Source of the DNA: an uncultured Oscillospiraceae bacterium
GTDB lineage: Bacteria; Bacillota; Clostridia; Oscillospirales; Oscillospiraceae
Direction of reading: 5' to 3'
Length of the DNA stretch: 41,412 nt
Assembly: GCA_944386975.1 (NCBI GenBank)
Contig: CALXDC010000023.1
Coordinates: 1-41,412, forward strand
In this document: piece by piece, positions 8,344 through 14,506 of the stretch
Numbering within the stretch: the stretch's first letter is position 1
Layout of the letters: each line of letters starts with the position of its first letter
Program-made: the position numbers and the translations under genes
Notes under the pieces: model-generated
What the model saw: only the letters and a program-made list of their open reading frames with translations
Told to the model about the DNA's origin: nothing
Databases searched by the model: none

Positions 8344-10867
8344 CTGGATCTCCGTCACCGCCCTTTTCTGCTACTTCTTTCTGTTCCTCACCTTCCTGGC
8401 CGCCAGGAAGACCAAAAAGGTCATCAAGACCTTTATGCTGCTGCAGATTGTCATGCTGCTGTGGAGCGGCGGTTCCTTCGCCATGCGCTCCCAGTTCTGG
8501 CCGTCGGTAGATTTCTGGCACCATATCTCCCTGGCGGGCCTCTTTCTGATGCTGCCGGCCTACTACGCCTTTATCCTGGACTTTCTGGAGGACAAGCGGA
8601 CGGTCTCCCGCCATGCGTGGGAGGTGGTCTTCGTAGCGGCCCTCCTGCTCAACTACTTCACCGGCTTTCTCATCTCCACCCCCACGGTGGTGCAGCAGGG
8701 GGGAGAGACCCAGTTCCTCTATGAGTTCAGCTGGACCACCTACCTCTTCCTGATCCCGGTGGTCCTCCAGCTGCTCCAGCTGGTGGCGGTGATCCTCCGC
8801 TACTGCAAGGGGGACGCCGGCATCTTCCTCCAGCTCAAGCCCATCATCCTGGGCATGACCATTCTGCTGGCGGGCAATGTGGCCTGCACCCTCCCCGTGT
8901 TCCGGGGCTTTCCCCTGGACATCGCCTCCGGCATCGTCAATGCCCTGCTGCTGTTTTACGCCCTCTACCGCAAGCGCCTGTTCCGCATGACGCTGCTGGT
9001 GTCCCGGGGCAACTGCTATGCCGTGGCCCTCTTGATCTGCGTGGTGGTGTTCTCCAACTTCGTCATGCCTGTCCAGCGCTTCCTCACCGAGCGCCTGGGG
9101 CTGGCCTCCTCCTACGCCGTCATCACCATCGCCATGGGCATGATGCTGGTCACCTTCCTCCTCTATTCCGTGATGAAGGCCTTCCTGGACAGCCTCTTCG
9201 TCCGGGAGGAGCAGGCCCAGAACGAGATGCTCAGCACCTTCAGCCGCAACGTGGCCCGGGTGCTCAACATGAACGAGATTCTCCAGGAGCTGGCGGACGT
9301 GATCACCTCCGCCATCGGCGTCCACCGGATGTTCTTCTTCATCCGGGGGGAGGACGATCACTTCCGGGTGAGCCTCACCGGCAGTCCCCTGGACGAGCGG
9401 AGCATCACCATGGCCCCGGATCACCCGCTGATTCACTATCTCCGGGACCGGGGGGACTGCCTTCTGCTGAAGGACTTCTCCCGCACCGTCACCTACCGCT
9501 CCCTCTGGGAGGAGGAGAAGCGGCTGTTCGGCGCCTGGAATATCGAGTGCTTCGTCCCCCTGATGGCGGACCAGGAGCTCATCGGCATCGTGATGCTCTC
9601 CGGCAAGGAGCGGGGCGGCGGCTTCAAGCCCGACGATCTCAGCTTCCTTCAGTCCGCCACCTCCGTGTGCGCCATCGCGGTGAAGAACGCTCAGCTCTAC
9701 GAGAAAGCCTATCAGGAGGCCCGGAAGGACGAGCTCACGGGCCTTGTCAACCGCAAGTACTTCTACGAGATTCTCAACCAGGAGTTTGAAAAGGCCAAGG
9801 ACACCTCCCTGGCCCTGGTAATCCTCAACGTGGACGACTTCAAGCTCTACAACCAGCTCTACGGCGCCAAGGAGGGGGACCGGGCCCTCCAGCGCATCGC
9901 CGCCATCATGCAGGCCACCATCAGCGATCACGGCTATGTGGCCCGCATCAGCGGCAAGGAGTTCGGCCTCATCCTCCCCGGCTACGACATCTACTCCGCC
10001 AAGCTCCTGGCGGAGAACATCGCCGAGCAGGTCCGCACCCTCAACCACGCCCAGGACGGCTACCGGCTGGGCCAGCTGACCATGAGCGTGGGCGTGTGCG
10101 CCTCCCCCTACATGGCGGCCTCGGTGCCGGAGCTCATCAACAACACCGACATGGCGGTGTACAGCGTCAAGCGCTCCGGGAAGAACGCGGTGCTGATGTA
10201 CTCCGAGGAGGTGGAGCAGAAGGAGGAGCAGCGCAAGAGCGGCAAGCACCAGAGCGGCTACAACACCTACGCCTCCACCATCTACGCCCTCACCGCCGCC
10301 ATCGACACCAAGGACCACTACACCTTCAACCACTCCCAGAACGTGGCCTACTACGCCTCGGAGCTGGCCAAGGCCTGCGGCATGCCCCAGGATTTTGTGG
10401 AGATTGTCAGGGAGGCGGGACTCCTCCACGACATCGGCAAAATCGGCATCCGGGAGGACATCCTCAACAAGCCCGGCAAGCTCAACGACGAGGAGTACGA
10501 GGTGATGAAGGGCCATGTGGAGAACGCAGTGGGCATCATCCGCTACCTGCCTTCCCTGGACTACGTCATTCCCGCCGTCATCTCCCACCACGAGCGCTAC
10601 GACGGCTACGGCTATCCCCGGAAGCTGAAGGGGGAGGATATCCCCATCATGGGACGGATTCTCTGTATTGCCGACGCCTTCGACGCCATGACCTCCGTGC
10701 GCAGCTACAAGAAGTCCTTCCCGGTGGAGCGGGCCATTCAGGTGCTGCTGGAGGAGGCGGGCAGGCAGTTTGACCCCAGGCTGGTGCCTATCTTTGTGGA
10801 GCTGGTCCAGAGCGGGACCATCGAGCTGAAGGTGCAGACCGAATTCTCCACCCCGCGCCAGGCATAA
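8330..10867 (+). CDS. Membrane protein with GAF, degenerate GGDEF and HD-GYP domains (c-di-GMP phosphodiesterase)
   Basis: An 845-aa sensor-effector. Domains by eye: seven to eight membrane helices (about residues 1-285) like a histidine-kinase 7TM sensor, a GAF domain (about 300-450), a GGDEF domain beginning DELTGLVNRKYF (about 467), and a C-terminal HD-GYP domain (about 640-830). The GGDEF active site reads SGKEF at about 541-545, so cyclase activity is unlikely; such domains often bind GTP as regulators. The HD-GYP part looks intact: HDIGKIGI near 700 and HHERYDGYGYP near 753. It should hydrolyse c-di-GMP to pGpG/GMP in response to a membrane or GAF signal. The ATG overlaps the GH3 gene by 14 bp, so the sensor is translationally tied to that enzyme. 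Confidence 0.9.
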   Translation: MTGYSWISVTALFCYFFLFLTFLAARKTKKVIKTFMLLQIVMLLWSGGSFAMRSQFWPSVDFWHHISLAGLFLMLPAYYAFILDFLEDKRTVSRHAWEVVFVAALLLNYFTGFLISTPTVVQQGGETQFLYEFSWTTYLFLIPVVLQLLQLVAVILRYCKGDAGIFLQLKPIILGMTILLAGNVACTLPVFRGFPLDIASGIVNALLLFYALYRKRLFRMTLLVSRGNCYAVALLICVVVFSNFVMPVQRFLTERLGLASSYAVITIAMGMMLVTFLLYSVMKAFLDSLFVREEQAQNEMLSTFSRNVARVLNMNEILQELADVITSAIGVHRMFFFIRGEDDHFRVSLTGSPLDERSITMAPDHPLIHYLRDRGDCLLLKDFSRTVTYRSLWEEEKRLFGAWNIECFVPLMADQELIGIVMLSGKERGGGFKPDDLSFLQSATSVCAIAVKNAQLYEKAYQEARKDELTGLVNRKYFYEILNQEFEKAKDTSLALVILNVDDFKLYNQLYGAKEGDRALQRIAAIMQATISDHGYVARISGKEFGLILPGYDIYSAKLLAENIAEQVRTLNHAQDGYRLGQLTMSVGVCASPYMAASVPELINNTDMAVYSVKRSGKNAVLMYSEEVEQKEEQRKSGKHQSGYNTYASTIYALTAAIDTKDHYTFNHSQNVAYYASELAKACGMPQDFVEIVREAGLLHDIGKIGIREDILNKPGKLNDEEYEVMKGHVENAVGIIRYLPSLDYVIPAVISHHERYDGYGYPRKLKGEDIPIMGRILCIADAFDAMTSVRSYKKSFPVERAIQVLLEEAGRQFDPRLVPIFVELVQSGTIELKVQTEFSTPRQA

Positions 10868-10890
10868 CCCCTCCCAAGCCAAAAAAGCGA

Positions 10891-10930
10891 ACCGCCGCAG
10901 AAGCAATGGGCTCCTGCGGCGGTTTTTTTG
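10891..10930 (+). terminator. Terminator of the GH3/HD-GYP operon
   Basis: ACCGCCGCAG with complement CTGCGGCGGT around an AGC/GCT inner pair, followed by seven T. It lies 24 bp after the stop. The A-run on the left (10881-10886) allows it to serve the convergent DUF3786 gene too. Confidence 0.92.
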
Positions 10931-11533
10931 TCATAACTGCTGCGACAGACGATCCAGCAGGGCGGACATAATGTACCAGGCGGTCTCGTAGCGGACAAAG
11001 GACAGGGTGTTCCGGTCCCAGAGGATTCGCAGCTGAGGCGGGAACTCCTCGTCCCCCTCCCAGAACTGAAAGACCACCGGCAGGAAGGGAAACACCTCCA
11101 GCACATAGCCCACATCTCCCACCGGAAAGGGGACGCCCCCCATCTTCCGGCAGGCCGCCGCCAGCGCCTCCGTCTTTCCGGAGAAGCGGCCCTCGTAGGG
11201 GGCGTACAACGCATCCTCCCCCACACCGGGATGGTGGAGCCCCAGGTCGTTGATGGTCCGCCACTGGCCGGACAGCACGCCGGGCTCCTCCCGGCACAGG
11301 GCGTCGAAAATGGAGAGATAGGCGTTGAAATCCGCCTCCACGCCCTCCTCCGCCAGGAGAATCTCACCGGTCGCGGTGGAGATCCGGTAGGGCCGGCGGA
11401 AAAAGGACACCATCAGCCACTCCCCCTCCCGCCGGAGGTGAAAGCGCTCGGCAATCTCCCCGGCGTTCCACTGGAGAAACCGCTCCCGGGCGGCGGCAAT
11501 CTGCAGATCGTAATTGGAGGTCCGCTCTCCCAT
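10931..11533 (-). CDS. DUF3786 domain-containing protein
   Basis: A 200-aa soluble protein. The C-terminal half fits DUF3786: VEADFNAYLSIFDALC, then the conserved FPFLPVVFQFWEGDEEFPPQL and a terminal helix ETAWYIMSALLDRL. Function is unknown; relatives often sit near corrinoid or Fe-S metabolism genes in anaerobes. Start ATG 11533 is chosen over an in-frame start 15 bp upstream because GGGAGG lies directly before it and it begins 3 bp after the stop of the GntR gene. It is therefore the last gene of the synthase-gntR-DUF3786 operon. No membrane segment or signal peptide. Confidence 0.78.
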   Translation of the reverse strand: MGERTSNYDLQIAAARERFLQWNAGEIAERFHLRREGEWLMVSFFRRPYRISTATGEILLAEEGVEADFNAYLSIFDALCREEPGVLSGQWRTINDLGLHHPGVGEDALYAPYEGRFSGKTEALAAACRKMGGVPFPVGDVGYVLEVFPFLPVVFQFWEGDEEFPPQLRILWDRNTLSFVRYETAWYIMSALLDRLSQQL

Positions 11534-11535
11534 AG

Positions 11536-12195
11536 CTATCCCTCCCAACCGCCGGCAACCGTGTTAAGAATATTCTCCCGGGCCGCACGGACATGGCGAA
11601 CCGCCAACTCCTCCGCTTTCCCGGCGTCTCCCGCCACCAGCGCCCTGAAAATGTCCCGATGCTCCTGGGAGGAGGCGTGGGCCCGCTGGTTGATGGATAC
11701 CGACTGACGACGGTGGCGCTGGAGCTTCTTGTTCAGCGTCACCAGCTCCTTCTCAAACACCCGGCTGCCGCAGGCGGAGTAGATGGCCTCGTGAAAGCGG
11801 CTGTCCGACTCCAGAATCCGGTCCGGCATCTGCCGGTCCACATAGAACTCCTGCAGCGTGACGATTTCATCCAGCTCCTGGAGCTGCTGGCGGGTGATGT
11901 GGGCGCAGCAGCGGGCCGTGGCCAGCCCCTCCAGCCGCTCCCGGATATCCAGAATGTCCATCAAATCCTCCGGCGTGATGCCCACCACTACAATGCTCTT
12001 GCCCCGGCTCTCCACCAGGTCGTCCTGCTCCAACCGGCGCAGAGCCTCCCGCACCGGGGTGCGGCTCACCTTCAGCCGGTCGCTGAGCTTCAGCTCCGTG
12101 AGGATATCTCCCCGCCGGTACACCCCGCCGAGGATGTCCCGCTCCACCTGCTCATAGACTATATCCGCTAAAGAAGTGACCTTTGTGACGGCCAT
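11536..12195 (-). CDS. GntR-family transcriptional regulator, FCD type (FadR subfamily)
   Basis: A 219-aa DNA-binding regulator. Seen: winged helix at about residues 8-70 with the GntR signature (LSDRLKVSRTPVREALRRLEQDDLV), then an all-helical FCD ligand-binding domain at about 75-210 with metal-binding type positions (LDIRERLEGLA, DSRFHEAIYSACGS, EHRDIFRAL..D). FCD domains bind small carboxylates such as citrate or gluconate. The start is ATG 12195 (MAVTKV) after GAGAGGTG; the longer frame is antisense overhang. It begins 11 bp after the stop of the synthase gene, whose promoter carries a GntR-style palindrome, so it very likely regulates its own operon (inference). Confidence 0.88.
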   Translation of the reverse strand: MAVTKVTSLADIVYEQVERDILGGVYRRGDILTELKLSDRLKVSRTPVREALRRLEQDDLVESRGKSIVVVGITPEDLMDILDIRERLEGLATARCCAHITRQQLQELDEIVTLQEFYVDRQMPDRILESDSRFHEAIYSACGSRVFEKELVTLNKKLQRHRRQSVSINQRAHASSQEHRDIFRALVAGDAGKAEELAVRHVRAARENILNTVAGGWEG

Positions 12196-12205
12196 GGAGC
12201 ACCTC

Positions 12206-13579
12206 TCAACAGTGGAAGCGGCCCGGGGCCAACTCCTCAATTTTCTCCTCCAGCTCACCCCGTCCCAGAGTGCTCTGGCGGCCATTCTCATATTCCTCGT
12301 CCACCCAGGCCTTCAGCGCCGCCACCAGAGGATCGCTCTTGGCCACGGCGGCGTCGCCGGTGAGGTCGTAGTTCTCGTTGATCCAGTAGGCGATGCCGGC
12401 AAGGCCGGAGGTCTTGCTGATCATCACCGAGGCGGGCCGGTTGAGGAGCTTCTTGGTGTCGAAGATGTTGTAGATCTCCTCGTCCTTCAAAAGGCCGTCG
12501 GCGTGGATGCCCGCCCGGGTCACGTTGAAGTTCCGGCCCACAAAGGGGGCGTTGTCCGGAATCTGATAGCCGATGGAGCGGCGGAAATAGGTAGCGATGT
12601 CGGTGATGGCGGTGGTATCCATGCCGTCCAGGGTGCCCCGGAGGCCGGCGTACTGGAAGACCATGGACTCCAGGGGGATGTTCCCCGTCCGCTCGCCGAT
12701 GCCCAGGAGGGTGCAGTTGACGGCGCTGGCGCCGTACATCCAGGCGTGGCCGGCATTGGCGGTGGCCAGATAGAAGTCGTTGTGGCCGTGCCACTCCAGG
12801 CACTGGCTGGGCACGTCGGCATAGTGCCGCAGGCCGTAGACGATACCGGGCACGCACCGGGGCAGCGTGGAACCGCCGTAGGGCACGCCGAGACCCAGGG
12901 TGTCGCAGGCCCGGATCTTCACCGGAATTCCCGCCTCCCGGGACAGGGCCTGAAGGGCGTTGACGAAGGGCACCACAAAGCCGTAGAAGTCCGCACGGGT
13001 GATGTCCTCCAGGTGGCAGCGGGGAATGACCCCGGCGCTGAAGGCCTCCTTCACCGTGGCCAGATAGGTGTCCAGGGCCTGGCGGCGGGTCATGTGCAGC
13101 TTCTTGAAAATGTGGTAGTCCGAGCAGCTGACCAGAATGCCCGTCTCCGGAATGCCCATGTCCGCCACCAGCTTGAAGTCCTGGGGCGTGGCCCGGATCC
13201 AGGAGGTGATCTCCGGGAAGCGGAGTCCCAGCTCCCGGCAGCGGTCCAGGGCCTCCCGGTCCTTCTTGCTATAGATAAAGAACTCCGTCTGGCGGATGAC
13301 CCCCTTGGGGCCGCTGAGACGGCTCATCAGCTTGTAGAGCTCCACAATCTGCTCCACGGAAAAGGGTTCCATGGACTGCTGCCCATCCCGGAAGGTGGTG
13401 TCGGTGATCCAGATCTCCTCCGGCATGCTCATGGGCACCCGGCGGTGGTTGAAGGGGATCTTGGGGGCGTCTTCATAGTTAAATGCGTCCCGGTACAAAA
13501 CCGGCTCCGCCACATCCTGCAGCTGATACTTGTAGGACTTCTGCTCCAGCAGGTGAGAAGAATTGGACAGTTCAAGCAT
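12206..13579 (-). CDS. Re-citrate synthase / homocitrate-synthase-family enzyme (HMGL-like TIM barrel)
   Basis: A 457-aa enzyme that condenses an acyl-CoA with a 2-oxo acid. Seen: the metal/substrate motif DTTFRDGQQ (about residues 62-70), the second motif EWHGHNDF with metal-binding histidines, NCTLLGIGERTGN, and a C-terminal region with NVTRAGIHADGLLKDEEIYN. The N-terminal extension of about 50 residues and the motifs IRQTEFFIYSKKDRE and ITSWIRAT are, as I recall, those of the clostridial Re-citrate synthase (C. kluyveri type) rather than LeuA or NifV, so acetyl-CoA + oxaloacetate to citrate is the favoured reaction. Homocitrate synthase is the alternative. The start at 13579 follows GGAGGTG. 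It is the first gene of an operon with a GntR regulator. Confidence 0.82.
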   Translation of the reverse strand: MLELSNSSHLLEQKSYKYQLQDVAEPVLYRDAFNYEDAPKIPFNHRRVPMSMPEEIWITDTTFRDGQQSMEPFSVEQIVELYKLMSRLSGPKGVIRQTEFFIYSKKDREALDRCRELGLRFPEITSWIRATPQDFKLVADMGIPETGILVSCSDYHIFKKLHMTRRQALDTYLATVKEAFSAGVIPRCHLEDITRADFYGFVVPFVNALQALSREAGIPVKIRACDTLGLGVPYGGSTLPRCVPGIVYGLRHYADVPSQCLEWHGHNDFYLATANAGHAWMYGASAVNCTLLGIGERTGNIPLESMVFQYAGLRGTLDGMDTTAITDIATYFRRSIGYQIPDNAPFVGRNFNVTRAGIHADGLLKDEEIYNIFDTKKLLNRPASVMISKTSGLAGIAYWINENYDLTGDAAVAKSDPLVAALKAWVDEEYENGRQSTLGRGELEEKIEELAPGRFHC

Positions 13580-13586
13580 GGAAAAG

Positions 13587-13626
13587 CACCTCCGTGTATA
13601 ATTGTATACAATAATACACGGAGGTG
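13587..13626. promoter_or_regulatory. 40-bp near-perfect palindrome, GntR operator candidate
   Basis: Centre at 13606/13607 on ATTGTATACAAT. The two 20-bp arms match except at one position pair. TTGTATACAA-type cores are typical GntR/FCD operators. The palindrome overlaps the -10 box, the transcription start and the ribosome binding site (GGAGGTG) of the synthase gene. The regulator encoded two genes down is the obvious ligand. Confidence 0.8.
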
Positions 13627-13639
13627 TCCCTCTTGTCAA
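13611..13639 (-). promoter_or_regulatory. Sigma-A promoter of the synthase-gntR-DUF3786 operon
   Basis: On the minus strand: TTGACA (13639-13634), 17-bp spacer, TATTAT (13616-13611). Start of transcription would be near 13604, inside the palindrome. Confidence 0.8.
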
Positions 13640-13650
13640 CCCTTTTTGCC

Positions 13651-13671
13651 AAAAATTCCACAGGAATTTTT
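13651..13671 (-). terminator. Small AT-rich terminator between the 6S-like RNA and the synthase promoter
   Basis: AAAAATTCC, loop ACA, GGAATTTTT: a 9-bp perfect stem with T-runs on either strand. Only minus-strand units (the RNA, and DUF1292 above it) run into it, so it probably ends one of these. Confidence 0.6.
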
Positions 13672-13689
13672 CATCTGTCCTCCATAGAA

Positions 13690-13900
13690 AGACAAGAACT
13701 CCCCGCGTTGGCCGTGCGTACCTCGTTATAACCTGCACCAAAGTGACAGGTGGGTCGCCTCCAACGGGCTTTATCGCTTCCAACTTCCAACCGCAGACAG
13801 CAGTCGGGAGGCCTGCGAACCACACGTTGATCCGGCATCCCGTATAACGAAATGTGGGTTAAAAAAAGATACGTCACGCACCACGCAGGGAGAACTGAAC
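13690..13900 (-). ncRNA. ssrS: Probable 6S RNA (RNA polymerase-binding), ends approximate
   Basis: A non-coding stretch that folds as one long interrupted rod. Closing helices: CTCCC (13699-13703) with GGGAG (13888-13892), plus GCGT/ACGC and GTGCGT/ACGCAC. An 8-bp helix TCGTTATA/TATAACGA follows, then a central bubble, then GTGGTTCGC with GCGACCCAC (8 of 9 paired) leading to the apical stem. Read on the minus strand, the 3' side of the bubble holds a small hairpin (CCTG...CAGG) just after GCGACCCA and before a TTATAAC. This is the same layout as E. coli 6S RNA, where a hairpin follows GCGACGACACATTCA. Length of about 200 nt fits. 6S RNA mimics an open promoter and binds housekeeping RNA polymerase. 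Strand choice rests on this layout and on the terminator downstream; no clear promoter was found. Confidence 0.68.
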
Positions 13901-13987
13901 GAAATCCCGCCTGGGGCTATGAAATTTACAGTTCTATTATGGGAACCTTTTGGGGAAAATATCGTCTAAACCGGAGGATGGGAAAAA

Positions 13988-14281
13988 TTACTCCTCCCCG
14001 TCCTCGTCCTGGAACAACCGCTCCATGAAGAGATCGTACATCTCCTGCAGCTCCTCGTCGGAATCCAGGGTGGAGAGCAGCTCCTCGCCGTTCTCCTCAA
14101 TGGACTTGAGAATGATGAGACCGTACTCCTCGTCGTCCTCGCTGGCGCCCTCCTCCACGGTGGGGAAAAAGGCCATGTACGTCACGCCGTTGTGTTCCAT
14201 GGCGTCCATATACTCCAGCTCAATATCGTTGCCGTCCTCGTCGGTGATGGTGATAAAGTCAGGCCCAAAGGCTTCGCTCAT
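13988..14281 (-). CDS. DUF1292 domain-containing protein (YrzB-like)
   Basis: A 97-aa, very acidic protein of the DUF1292 family, widespread in Firmicutes and often next to DNA-maintenance genes. Seen: FITITDEDGNDIELEYMDAMEHNGVTYM, the family pattern, followed by a Glu/Asp-rich C-terminal helix (EENGEELLSTLDSDEELQEMYDLF). Function is unknown. ATG 14281 is preferred over an upstream GTG at 14290 because AAGGGGGG sits 8 bp before it. It is monocistronic and convergent with nothing; the 6S-like RNA follows on the same strand. Confidence 0.85.
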   Translation of the reverse strand: MSEAFGPDFITITDEDGNDIELEYMDAMEHNGVTYMAFFPTVEEGASEDDEEYGLIILKSIEENGEELLSTLDSDEELQEMYDLFMERLFQDEDGEE

Positions 14282-14385
14282 ATCGCGCACCCCCCTTCCG
14301 TGTCTCTATTGTAGCGTGCTTCTTGGAAAATTGCAAGTCCCCCCGACCATGAAATTCCATATCCCTCTTTCAGCAAAATTGGGCC

Positions 14386-14414
14386 TTTTCATACGGCGTG
14401 AGCTGTGGTAAAAT
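14386..14414 (+). promoter_or_regulatory. Promoter candidate for PBP1A
   Basis: TTTTCA (14386-14391), 17 bp, TAAAAT (14409-14414). A second -10-like TATAAT lies at 14419-14424. The gene starts at 14507 after AAGGAGG. Confidence 0.5.
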
Positions 14415-14506
14415 ATTTTATAATTGCGACCTGAAGACGGAAATGGAGCGCCGTCCTCAGGGTGTTTTAGAAGTGGGAAGATTACGAAAAGAAGGAGGCT
14501 TCCGTT

